Of a stretch of 64,000 nt of DNA, positions 1 through 13,049 are shown one piece after another. The position numbers and the translations under genes are program-made. The number at the start of each line of letters is the position of its first letter. The stretch's first letter is position 1. The notes beneath the pieces were generated by a model. It saw only the letters and a program-made list of their open reading frames with translations, made no database searches and had not been told where the DNA came from. Origin of the DNA: Osedax frankpressi (taxonomy: Eukaryota > Annelida > Polychaeta > Sabellida > Siboglinidae); assembly GCA_964035775.1 (NCBI GenBank), contig OZ038313.1, positions 19,075,492-19,139,491 of the forward strand. The letters run 5' to 3'.

Positions 1-877
1 TTATGTACGAGTTAACATATTTCTAATTGGCGTTCGAATTTATCGAAATTATATTTTATGATTTCGTCGTTATGATTACATAAAGTTAACGGTTAATTAT
101 ACATCAAGTTAACGGTTACACATAGAAACGAAATTATAAACAAAGTATCTAAATATTCGGTTTAAACATTTATTCTATAATTCTATAGATTATATTAGTA
201 TTGTTTGCAATTGTTGAATCCACAAGTATTATTAGAGAAGTCACTGGCGATTTAATTTATGAACTATGATTGTAGTATTCTAATGAAATAATTACTTGTT
301 AAGTTTTAGATATATATATATATATATACATATATATAACATAAATGTTCTAATTGATCCATTTTCTTCTAGTAGGGATAATAAATATATACAAACGGTA
401 TACAGCTATATGATCTATAATAAGAAAGTTATGATAAATAAATAATCCAATACAATTTATACGTTTTTATCCTATTATTTCTTGTATATATCGATTATGT
501 AACTATATATATATAGCTACATATATAGGTATGCACCTTATATGCTAATATTAATCTTAGAAATATCCAGTTAAAAAAACAAATGTATAACATGTCCAAC
601 TTAATAAAATGGTAATAACTCATGATTATCTATATACGTCTTTATTTTAATATCGTAATTTTGAATATTATATTACAATAATATTATATTATTAAAATAT
701 ATTTAGTATTTTATTGAATTAATACAAATAATTACTATTTTTTCAACCTTCCACAATATATATATATATATATATATATTGAAACTGACATATGATTCAT
801 ACATTTCACTTACTTTCATTGACATATATGATATATAGTAATACAATCAAGTTAACATAACGAACGATCCGATCTCT
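1..877 (+). repeat. Spacer S1 (left end cut by window)
   Basis: This is the right two thirds of the roughly 1.33 kb spacer repeat that separates monomer runs. Position 1 corresponds to 38108 in the complete spacer S4, so about 440 bp are missing to the left. It contains a paired TTAACGG motif (near 86-120), (TA)n tracts near 310-335, 508-517 and 760-779, and the short end block ACGAACGATCCGAT that abuts the first monomer. It is almost identical to S4. No ORF of note and no RNA gene were seen. Confidence 0.9.
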
Positions 878-3800
878 GTTGTATAATAAGGATAATAATA
901 TATTGATATATAGATGGATGATAAACACAAATATAATATAATTATGATATACCAAAATTACAAATTTAAATTGATAAATATATTGTTATTTTATTTATCC
1001 ATGAAATTATTAAAATTTTAATTTTTTAAATCATAACAAAAAATATTTTTATTTAAACATTTATAAAATATCAGATTCATAGCTCTTATATATTTCGTAT
1101 GAAAAATAAATCACGAATATAGAATGACAAATATTCCAGAAATAAACAAACACATTTACATCAATCATCAGTGTTGCCTAAATGGTTATATTATATCACT
1201 CACTCACTTACTCACTCACTCACTAAACCAGTTACTTACTCACTCACTTAATCAATTACTAATTAGTTATGAGAGTTAGCTAGCTAACTCAAATTTACTA
1301 ATTTAGAATAAACAATAATAAGGCTAATAATGTTAATTAAGTATATATCAAATATATACATTATATTCCTAATAAAGATAACAACATCCAGTATGAATGA
1401 CTAAATACACGATAGATACAATCATATTGATTAGATAGAATTAACAGACGAAGTGTTTACAATTGAAAAAATAAGATAGTTATCTTATAAGATACTAATA
1501 ATGTTTACAATTGAATACATAATATCGTTATATTAGTGTTTACAAGTGCATAATAATATTGTTATCTTAAGGGGTTACATATATGTTACGTTAAGGGGTT
1601 ATACATAGCTTTTACAGCTTTTTACGAAGAATTAAGCTGCGTTTACGCTGAAAAAGATCGCAATTTAAAATGCGTTTACATAGAAAAAGACGATAAGCTA
1701 TCACTTTGAACATAAAGTAAACACGCTTACATTTAAATAAATATTTTTCAAAGGGTATATTTCAACTTTGATTGGCAGATATCAACAAAGAAAATAATCT
1801 ATCAATCAATAATAGGTTACCAATAAGGTAAACTACAATTTACACGTACACGTGTTGAAGATTGAGTAAAGTTATTATTAACCAGCAATCTCAAAATACA
1901 CCAAGTTCTTATTTTGAGTTGTCTGTATAAGCTCTGTTGTATAATAAGGATAATAATATATTGATATATAGATGGATGATAAACACAAATATAATATAAT
2001 TATGATATACCAAAATTACAAATTTAAATTGATAAATATATTGTTATTTTATTTATCCATGAAATTATTAAAATTTATATTTTTTAAATCATAACAAAAA
2101 ATATTTTTATTTAAAAATTTATAAAATATCAGATTCATAGCTCTTATATATTTCGTATGAAAAATAAATCACGAATATAGTATGACAAATATTCCAGAAA
2201 TAAACAAACACATTTACATCAATCATCAGTGTTGCCTAGTAGGTTATATTATATCACTCACTCACTTACTCACTCACTCACTCACTCAGTTACTTACTCA
2301 CTCACTTAATCAATTAATAATTAGTTATGAGAGTTAGCTAGCTAACTCAAATTAACTAATTTAGAAAAAACAATAATAAGGTTAATAATGTTAATTACGT
2401 ATATATCAAATATATACATTATCTTCTTAATAAAGATAACAACATCCAGTATGAATGACTCAATACATGATATATACAATCATATTGATTAGATAGAATT
2501 AACAGACGAAGTGTATATTAGTGTTTACAAGTGCATAAATAATATTGTTATCTTAAGGGGTTACATATATGTTACGTTAAGGGGTTACACATAGCTTTTA
2601 CAGCTTTTTACGAAGAATTAAGCTGCGTTTATGCTGAAAAAGATCGCATTTTAAAATGCGTTTACACAGAAAAAGACGATAAGCTATCACTTTGAACATA
2701 AAGTAAACACTCTTACATTTAAATAAATATTTTACAAAGGGTATATTTCAACTTTGATTGGCAGATATCAACAAAGAAAATAATCTGTCAATCAATAATA
2801 GGTTACCAATAAGGTAAACTACAATTTACACGTACACGTGTTGAAGATTGAGTACATTTATTATTAACCAGCAATCTCAAAATACACCAAGTTCTTATTT
2901 TGAGTTGTCTGTATAATCTATGTTGTATAATAAGGATAATAATATATTGATATATAGATGGATGATAAACACAAATATAATATAATTATGATATACCAAA
3001 ATTACAAATTTAAATTGATAAATATATTGTTATTTTATTTATCCATGAAATTATTAAAATTTTAATTTTTTAAATCATAACAAAAAATATTTTTATTTAA
3101 ACATTTATAAAATATCAGATTCATAGCTCTTATATATTTCGTATGAAAAATAAATCACGAATATAGAATGACAAATATTCCAGAAATAAACAAACACATT
3201 TACATCAATCATCAATGTTGCCTAAATGGTTATATTATATCACTCACTCACTTACTCACTCACTCACTCACCCAGTTACTTACTCACTCACTTAATCAAT
3301 TACTAATTAGTTATGAGAGTTAGCTAGCTAACTCAAATTTACTAATTTAGAATAAACAATAATAAGGCTAATAATGTTAATTACGTATATATCAAATATA
3401 TACATTATCTTCCTAATAAAGATAACAACATCCAGTATGAATGACTCAATACACGATAGATACAATAATATTTATTAGATAGAATTAACAGACGAAGTGT
3501 TTACAATTGAAAAAATAAGATAGTTATTTTATAAGATAATAATAATGTTTACAATTGAATACATAATAACGTTATAGTAGTGTTTACAGGTGCATAAATA
3601 ATATTGTTATCTTAAGGGGTTACATATATGTTACGTTAAGGGTTTACACATAGCTTTTACAGCTTTTTACGAAGAATTAAGCTTCGTTTACGCTGAAAAA
3701 GATCGCAATTTAAAATGCGTTTACACAGAAAAAGACGATAAGCTATCACTTTGAACATAAAGTAAACACGCTTACATTTAAATAAATATTTTACAAAGGG

Positions 3801-6800
3801 TATATTTCAACTTTGATTGGCAGATATCAACAAAGAAAATAATCTGTCAATCAATAATAGGTTACCAATAAGGTAAACTACAATTTACACGTACACGTGT
3901 TGAAGATTGAGTAAATTTATTATTAACCAGCAATCTCAAAATACACCAAGTTCTTATTTTGAGTTGTCTGTATAATCTCTGTTGTATAATAAGGATAATA
4001 ATATATTGATATATAGATGGATGATAAACACAAATATAATATAATTATGATATACCAAAATTACAAATTTAAATTGATAAATATATTGTTATTTTATTTA
4101 TCCATGAAATTATTAAAATTTTAATTTTTTAAATCATAACAAAAAATATTTTTATTTAAACATTTATAAAATATCAGATTCATAGCTCTTATATATTTCG
4201 TATGAAAAATAAATCACGAATATAGAATGACAAATATTCCAGAAATAAACAAACACATTTACATCAATCATCAGTGTTGCCTAAATGGTTATATTATATC
4301 ACTCACTCACTTACTCACTCACTCAGTTACTCAGTTACTTACTCACTCACTTAATCAATTAATAATTAGGTATGAGAGTTAGCTAGCTAACTCAAATTTA
4401 CTAATTTAGAATAAACAATAATAAGGCTAATAATGTTAATTACGTATATATCAAATATATACATTATCTTCCTAATAAAGATAACAACATCCAGTATGAA
4501 TGATTCAATACACGATAGATACAATAATATTTATTAGATAGAATTAACAGACGAAGTGTTTACAATTGAAAAAATAAGATAGTTATCTTATAAGATACTA
4601 ATAATGTTTACAATTGAATACATAATAACGTTATAGTAGTGTTTACAAGTGCATAAATAATATTGTTATCTTAAGGGGTTACATATATGTTACGTTAAGG
4701 GTTTACACATAGCTTTTACAGCTTTTTACGAAGAATTAAGCTTCGTTTACGCTGAAAAAGATCGCAATTTAAAATGCGTTTACACAGAAAAAGACGATAA
4801 GCTATCACTTTGAACATAAAGTAAACACGCTTACATTTAAATAAATATTTTACAAAGGGTATATTTCAACTTTGATTGGCAGATATCAACAAAGAAAATA
4901 ATCTGTCAATAAATAATAGGTTACCAATAAGGTAAACTACAATTTACACGTACACGTGTTGAAGATTGAGTAAATTTATTATTAACCAGCAATCTCAAAA
5001 TACACCAAGTTCTTATTTTGAGTTGTCTGTATAATCTCTGTTGTATAATAAGGATAATAATATATTGATATATAGATGGATGATAAACACAAATATAATA
5101 TAATTATGATATACCAAAATTACAAATTTAAATTGATAAATATATTGTTATTTTATTTATCCATGAAATTATTAAAATTTTAATTTTTTAAATCATAACA
5201 AAAAATATTTTTATTTAAACATTTATAAAATATCAGATTCATAGCTCTTATATATTTCGTATGAAAAATAAATCACGAATATAGAATGACAAATATTCCA
5301 GAAATAAACAAACACATTTACATCAATCATCAGTGTTGCCTAAATGGTTATATTATATCACTCACTCACTTAGTCACTCACTCACTCACCCAGTTACTTA
5401 CTCACTCACTTAATCAATTACTAATTAGTTATGAGAGTTAGCTAGCTAACTCAAATTTACTAATTTAGAATAAACAATAATAAGGCTAATAATGTTAATT
5501 ACGTATATATCAAATATATACATTATCTTCCTAATAAAGATAACAACATCCAGTATGAATGACTCAATACACGATAGATACAATAATATTTATTAGATAG
5601 AATTAACAGACGAAGTGTTTACAATTGAAAAAATAAGATAGTTATCTTATAAGATACTAATAATGTTTACAATTGAATACATAATATCGTTATATTAGTG
5701 TTTACAAGTGCATAAATAATATTGTTATCTTAAGGGGTTACATATACGTTACGTTAATGGGTTACACATAGCTTTTACAGCTTTTTACGAAGAATTAAGC
5801 TGCGTTTACGCTGAAAAAGATCGCAATTTAAAATGCGTTTACACATAAAAAGACGATAAGCTATCACTTTGAACATAAAGTAAACACGCTTACATTTAAA
5901 TAAATATTTTACAAAGGGTATATTTCAACTTTGATTGGCAGATATCAACAAAGAAAATAATCTGTCAATCAATAATAGGTTACCAATAAGGTAAACTACA
6001 GTGTACACGTACATGTGTTGAAGATTGAGTAAAGTTATTATTAACCAGCAATCTCAAAATACACCAAGTTCTTATTTTGAGTTGTCTGTATAATTTCTGT
6101 TGTATAATAAGGATAATAATATATTGATATATAGATGGATGATAAACACAAATATAATATAATTATGATATACCAAAATTATAAATTTAAATTGATAAAT
6201 ATATTGTTATTTTATTTATCCACAAAATTATTAAAATTTAAATTTTTTAAATCATAACAAAAAATATTTTTATTTAAAAATTTATAAAATATCAGATTAA
6301 TAGCTCTTATATATTTCGTATGAAAAATAAATCACGAATATAGAATGACAAATATTCCAGAAATAAACAAACACATTTACATCAATCATCAGTGTTGCCT
6401 AAATGGTTATATTATATCACTCACTCACTTACTCACTCACTCAGTTACTCAGTTACTTACTCACTCACTTAATCAATTAATAATTAGGTATGAGAGTTAG
6501 CTAGCTAACTCAAATTTACTAATTTAGAATAAACAATAATAAGGCTAATAATGTTAATTACGTATATATCAAATATATACATTATCTTCCTAATAAAGAT
6601 AACAACATCCAGTATGAATGATTCAATACACGATAGATACAATAATATTTATTAGATAGAATTAACAGACGAAGTGTTTACAATTGAAAAAATAAGATAG
6701 TTATCTTATAAGATACTAATAATGTTTACAATTGAATACATAATAACGTTATAGTAGTGTTTACAAGTGCATAAATAATATTGTTATCTTAAGGGGTTAC

Positions 6801-8203
6801 ATATATGTTACGTTAAGGGTTTACACATAGCTTTTACAGCTTTTTACGAAGAATTAAGCTTCGTTTACGCTGAAAAAGATCGCAATTTAAAATGCGTTAA
6901 CACAGAAAAAGACGATAAGCTATCACTTTGAACATAAAGTAAACACGCTTACATTTAAATAAATATTTTACAAAGGGTATATTTCAACTTTGATTGGCAG
7001 ATATCAACAAAGAAAATAATCTGTCAATCAATAATAGGTTACCAATAATGTAAACTACAATTTACACGTACACGTGTTGAAGATTGTAGTAAATTTATTA
7101 TTAACCAGCAATCTAAAAATACACCAAGTTCTTATTTTGAGTTGTCTGTATAATCTCTGTTGTATAATAAGGATAATAGTATATTGATATATAGATGGAT
7201 GATAAACACAAATATAATATAATTATGATATACCAAAATTACAAATTTAAATTGATAAATATATTGTTATTTTATTTATCCATGAAATTATTAAAATTTT
7301 AATTTTTTAAATCATAACAAAAAATATTTTTATTTAAACATTTATAAAATATCAGATTCATAGCTCTTATATATTTCGTATGAAAAATAAATCACGAATA
7401 TAGAATGACAAATATTCCAGAAATAAACAAACACATTTACATCAATCATCAGTGTTGCCTAAATGGTTATATTATATCACTCACTCACTTACTCACTCAC
7501 CCACTCACTCAGTTACTTACTCACTCACTTAATCAATTAATAATTAGTTATGAGAGTTAGCTAGCTAACTCAAATTTACTAATTTAGAATAAACAATAAT
7601 AAGGCTAATAATGTTAATTACGTATATATCAAATATATACACTATCTTCCTAATAAAGATAACAACATCCAGTATGAATGACTCAATATACGATAGATAC
7701 AATCATATTGATTAGATAGAATTAACAGAGGAAGTGTTTACAATTGAAAAAATAAGATAGTTATCTTATAAGATACTAATAATGTTTACAATTGAATACA
7801 TAATATCGTTATATTAGTGTTTACAAGTGCATAAATAATATTGTTATCTTAAGGGTTACATATATATTACGTTAAGGGGTTACACATAGCTTTTACAGCT
7901 TTTTACGAAGAATTAAGTTGCGTTTACGCTGAAAAAGATCGCAATTTAAAATGCATTTACACAGAAAAAGACGATAAGCTATCACTTTGAATATAAAGTA
8001 AACACGCTTACATTTAAATAAATATTTTACAAAGGGTATATTTCAACTTTGATTGGCAGATATCAACAAAGAAAATAATCTGTCAATCAATAATAGGTTA
8101 CCAATAAGGTAAACTACAATTTACACGTACACGTGCTGAAGATTGAGTAAAGTTATTATTAACCAGCAATCTCAAAATACAACAAGTTCTTATTTTGAGT
8201 TGT
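878..8203 (+). repeat. Satellite array A1, monomers M1-M7
   Basis: Seven head-to-tail monomers start at 878, 1936, 2922, 3981, 5040, 6099 and 7159 (the G of GTTGTATAATAAGG). Spacing is 1058-1060 bp except M2, which is 986 bp because of a 73 bp deletion at about 2512 that fuses GACGAAGTG to TATATTAGTG. Neighbouring monomers are highly similar. M4 and M6 share private marks (CAGTTACTCAGTTACTT, ATTAGGTATGAG, GAATGATTCAAT), so a dimer step is visible. M5 mixes marks of two subfamilies. M2 has a perfect 16 bp palindrome at 2645-2660 where others have CGCAATTTAAAATGCG. The array ends where the spacer start (AGTACGTGAAGAAACTG) follows TTTTGAGTTGT. Confidence 0.95.
3981..5039 (+). repeat. Reference 1,059 bp monomer (M4) with internal map
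   Basis: Landmarks that recur in nearly all monomers, given for M4: a 14 bp palindrome ATTAAAATTTTAAT at 4112-4125; the CACT-rich microsatellite at 4300-4352; the palindrome GAGTTAGCTAGCTAACTC at 4376-4393; three TGTTTAC motifs at 4557, 4605 and 4640 and GTAAACA at 4821; AAGATA/TATCTT/AAGATA arms at 4576, 4584 and 4592 that can form two alternative hairpins; paired TTAAGGGGTTAC / TTAAGGGTTTAC at 4671 and 4695; ACGAAG/CTTCGT hairpin arms at 4728 and 4741; two similar CGTTTACnnnGAAAAAGA segments at 4744 and 4777; two CCAAT-type boxes at 4875 (inverted) and about 4923; and a terminal hairpin CTCAAAATA (4994-5002) / TATTTTGAG (5014-5022), followed by TTGT and the join CTGTATAAT. No coding capacity or RNA gene is recognised. 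Confidence 0.9.
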
Positions 8204-9190
8204 AGTACGTGAAGAAACTGAAATATTAAAATGATGTACTTTTTGTTATATTTTCAATGAAACACCATGAGTTAATATTCAACTTGTAATTACATTATTA
8301 TTTATATAATTATGTATATGAAATTCAGTTCTAATTATTTGAATGATTAAACATAATATATGCAATAATAATGTATTATATATATTTTATTGTAGTATTT
8401 ATCTTATAATAAATAAATTATATTATTTAAATTTATATATTCTAGATATTTTTATTACTATATTTTTAATTAAATAAATTATAATTTATAATATGCAATA
8501 CATTGTATATACAATAATATAAATAATGTTTAAAATTATTTCTAGGTTGATAACATTTAATTTATATAAATGAGGTAAATATATTTCTTAGCTGATTTTA
8601 CTTGAATTGACTTTGAGCTATTTATTTTCGCTAATAATATATTATAGATACCCAAAGTCAATTAGACGGTAACATCATTTCAAATATAGTACAATAACAA
8701 TATGATGTTAATAGAAAACTCCGGCGACATGCTAACAATACGCCACATATATTATAATAAATAATATTTAAAACTATGTAAAATAGAAAAATAAATTGTT
8801 CTATGTTATATATAATAACTATAGAAATTAAATATATAGTATAAATAATGTAAAGTATTATTATAATAATATATATTTTTTATACTATATATTTAAGAAC
8901 TATATTAATTATAATGATTATTTTAAGTTTAAGATAAATCGCAAATGTAATTTATATTATTTAATAATTATGAGATATACTGAAATTAATATTTAATATT
9001 ATGTTAGTCACTACTAATGTATATTATTTAGTATTATACAATAAGATATCTAGAATCATAACATTATAGAATAAAGTATTAAATATATGAATAAATTATA
9101 AGTAAAATTTATACCGGATGTTTAATCGAATAATTTCAGTTACTATGGAAATTTATTAATCATTTAATTTATTTAACCTAAAATATATTA

Positions 9191-9220
9191 TATATATATT
9201 GGTTATAACCAATATATATA
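9191..9220. repeat. 30 bp perfect palindrome
   Basis: Each 15-base arm reads TATATATATTGGTTA before the centre at 9205/9206, and the right arm is its exact reverse complement. The non-TA core GGTTATAACC makes this more than a simple (TA)n tract. It lies in the non-satellite island. It could extrude as a cruciform or bind a dimeric protein; no function can be shown. Confidence 0.9.
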
Positions 9221-11339
9221 ATCATATACATTTATACAACTCTCTAAAGTATACTATAGTTCTACTACACTTACACATACAAATAAATACATATTTTATG
9301 TAAAATATACGTATTACTTTGATTATAACTTTTATTGAATAATATCATATTAATATATATTAATATATAAAATATTAATATATAAAATACGGATACAAAA
9401 TATCATAAATATTAAATTCATCATATATCTCATAGAGGTGCTAATTAACTATTGAATTCATTTAACACACGTGTGCATATGTAATTATTTGCCATATATG
9501 TTAGTACACGTTATTAATAATTTACTATTGAAAATATATTTTATCTTAAAACTTGGACTTGACTCAGTTAATTATAATTAATTTTGAAAAACTCAAACAT
9601 TATATTTTTGCTTTTATTCGTATAATTTTAATATTTTAACAAAATATTAAAACATTTTCTTCTATTATAAGATAACTATATATAGTAATTAGTACAATAT
9701 ATAATTCCATGTTTATGATATCCTGTTTATTATTATATCCTGTACCTGATTTCCCATATACATCTAGTAATCCTATATTATATCAAAGAAATAATCTCAA
9801 ATAAGACCGTATAGACTTATATTATATTTATTCATCGCTCATCCCAACATTGGATAGTTACTATGTATTGTTTATATTATTATATAAACACTTCTACATA
9901 TATGCAATAACCATTACTTAAGAAGTATAGTTACCATATTTATATTTATGTAATTTATATATCAATCTATATATTAATATTTATAATTTATAATTATTCT
10001 AATCTCTCAAAATATCGCAGAACTCAACTTAATTTTTACAATAAACTCAAGAAATATAATTTTGACAAATAAGATAAGATTAAATAAATTCATCTAAATT
10101 TCATTTCTAAATAATTAACTAAACTATTATAATTATAATGATATGCTTTATGATTAACGTAATGCTATTACATTATCCTCATATTATTACAAGGTTTTAT
10201 GTTTATCACTTCAATATTATATGTTTTTAATAAGAGTATATACTCTTTACTACTATATACATCTATCCTGATATGTTATCCTCATATTTTACTAAATGAT
10301 ATATTATACATAACGTTATTTGTTTATATCCAAGTTATTTTAATATTTTATAAGATGTTTATCTAGAGGTAATACATATCACTCATCACTTCATAAGTAC
10401 TTATGTATATATATAATTATATTTTACAATTTTATATTATTGTAGGATATGTGTATGACTATATATATATATATTTACTTTTGTATATATTTGATTTTTA
10501 TACAATTTATTGTAAATATTATTTTTTATTATATTTAATAAATATGCATATATACTCAATATCAAATATATTGCTTATTTTTTATACTTAATAGATATTT
10601 TCAATACCTTTAATAATAATGTAACCACTAATATAATATTATTATTATTTATTTAAGTAAATATTAAATTATATTTGTTCATTTTTTTTATTTAAATTTA
10701 GGTTAATTAATAATTAATTATTATATTAAATTTTTTATAAATTATTAAATTTAATTTCAATGTCTTCAATAATAAGTTAACTTGTAATATATAATTATTA
10801 ATATCTACATAAGGAAAGTATGCTTATGTATAGTATATAGTTTAAAATAAAAAAATATTAAAATGTTCATTATATAACTGTTTATAATTAATTATATTGA
10901 TGATAATTTAACTTGTAATATTTTTTATATATTATACATTATTTATTTATATACTCTATATTGATTTTGATTTTTTTTATGAGTAATTAATATTATTAAA
11001 TCGCATTACGAATATATGTAATTTATTATAGGATTTAACGAAATTTATAATTATATATATTATCATAGCTTTTTCAATATTATATTTTATTAATTTATTA
11101 GTATTTTATATTGAATACTTTTAAATTATACATAATAATAAGTCGACTTGTCTATAGAAAATAGTAATGAATCACAGGGTATTTTACGATAATAAATAAT
11201 GAATTGAAATATTTATATGCACTCTGTGTAAAAATTATATTGCCGATTTTCAAGCGCATTTTAGTAAATGACTTAAGGTTGTAAATGGTTAAAGAATTAA
11301 TATTTATAATATTAATAATTTTACAAGTATTGCTTATTT

Positions 11340-11363
11340 GATTGTCCGGCTTTTTGGACAATC
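11340..11363. repeat. Inverted repeat GATTGTCC / GGACAATC
   Basis: An 8 bp perfect stem with an 8-base loop (GGCTTTTT) is the most GC-rich stem in the island. It has a terminator-like look, but this is evidently eukaryotic DNA and no gene lies beside it, so no terminator is claimed. Confidence 0.7.
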
Positions 11364-12698
11364 TCACAAATTATCGTGATAATTATTTTTGTAAAATTGT
11401 TTGTAAAAATACCAATATTATGTTTATGCCCACGATGAACCGTTTATATAATATCTCGATTATATTGAATTAGCTTAGTATTTCTACGAATTGTCGCGCA
11501 ATTACTTTTATAAAAATTTAATAACTAATGTATAGGTAGTATTATAATAGTTGGTTTATTTATATTTATTAAATGAAAACAGCATGTTAAAATAAAAAAT
11601 ACTTTATCTGTTTCATCGCATTTTTATTACGATATTCCAATATGTTAATGGGACAACAATTTTTAAAGATCACCCAAATATTAAATCTCCAATGCATACC
11701 CACTTTTTTACAGGAATACAAAAAATTGCAATTTCATTAACGTTTTAGCATATTTTCATACTTAGTCAATATTAAACGATAATGAGATAAAATGAGAGCT
11801 CGAATTTGTTTCTCTAAATAGTTTTATATTACAAATATAAAGGAAAGTTCCACTTAATTTGTATAATATAGTTAAAATAACTTCAAAATACGGTTAAAGA
11901 CCATGTATATACTACTTAGTGACACACTGAGTATTAATTTTTAATATCACCTTCTACTTTTATATTCAGATAAAGTATAATTTATTGATAACCAATTAAA
12001 AATCAGATCATTTTGAATATATATATATATATATTCTATAATATAATCTATATTACTAAACATGAATTTGCCATTAGTCTTGAAATACAGAATATATTTC
12101 TTGATATCAAGACATTAATGATAATTATAATTGTGCAGAAAATCGCAAAGCTCAGATCAAACATTCAAGACATTGTATGAAACCGTTGATTTTATTCACA
12201 GTTATACTTTCGATATAAACATCGAAACTGTCATGTAACGAAGTTATATATTTATTGGTATATTTATGCATACCAAATGAATCTTAATATACTTATAACT
12301 AAATTTTAATTTCTAAATTTTTTAATATATAATAAACTAAAATGTAATTGAAATATAAGTAAAATAATGTTAAATATTTAAACGCAATAAATTAATTTAA
12401 ATCTAATTTCTAAATTCGTTCATTATTTTTTTATTTAAACCAATATAAGTCAATAATGTTACACTATTCAGTTTAAATAAATTAAATTATCTAACAGTAT
12501 TAACTTATATATTTTATTGAATGAAAATACATTATATATCTAGATATTATATATATGTTAAATATATATGGGTTGTCATATGGGGAAAAATTTATAAATA
12601 TATAATAAAGATTAATAAATGTAATTGGTATAGAATGTTCTATATATTAACTATAAAAATACCATTGATTGAGTTGATTGTAAAATTGTATTGTTTAC

Positions 12699-12700
12699 TA

Positions 12701-12763
<63 letters not shown>
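12699..12763. repeat. (TA)n microsatellite at island/spacer junction
   Basis: An almost pure AT dinucleotide tract with one TTA interruption near 12720. It coincides with the spacer's own (TA)n site, because TAGCTATATATAGGTATG follows as in the other spacers. The island/spacer boundary therefore falls inside a simple repeat, which is a natural recombination point and also a weak point for assembly. Confidence 0.85.
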
Positions 12764-12764
<1 letters not shown>

Positions 12765-12997
12765 CTATATATAGGTATGTACCTTATATACTAATATTAA
12801 TCTTAGAAATGTAAAGTTAATAAATCAAATGTATAACATGTCCAACTTAATAAAGTGGTAATAACTCATGATTATCTAGATACGTCTTTATTTTAATATC
12901 GTAATTTTGAATATTATATTATAATAATATTATATTATAAAATATATTTAGTATTTTATTGAATTAATACAAATAGTTACTATTTTTTCAACCTTCT

Positions 12998-13049
<52 letters not shown>

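Larger units (their letters stand above)
8204..12700. other. 4.5 kb AT-rich island unlike the satellite
   Basis: After M7 the first 22 bp of spacer are present (8204-8225). The sequence then departs completely and matches neither monomer nor spacer until a (TA)n tract near 12700, after which the spacer resumes at its right portion. The island thus stands where about 0.9 kb of spacer interior would be. It is low-complexity AT-rich DNA with several palindromes. Short ORFs in it (for example a 71-codon minus-strand frame at 11152-11367) have no recognisable motif and look like chance. The stretch at about 11360-11530 holds two diverged copies of a segment centred on AATTATCGTGATAATT and AATTGTCGCGCAATT. 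I cannot tell whether this is an insertion, flanking single-copy DNA, another repeat family or an assembly join through (TA)n. Confidence 0.75.

Noticed and set aside
4671-4709. Telomere-like repeats (TTAAGGGG)
   Set aside because: Only two copies occur per monomer, 24 bp apart; not a tandem telomeric array.
11152-11367. 71-codon minus-strand frame in the island
   Set aside because: The composition is that of translated AT-rich DNA (I, N, Y, K, F), with no motif I recognise. It fits a chance frame.
12521-12814. 97-codon frame over the (TA)n tract, and the 62-codon frame at 10403-10591
   Set aside because: These are mostly translated (TA)n and AT-rich sequence; no protein features.
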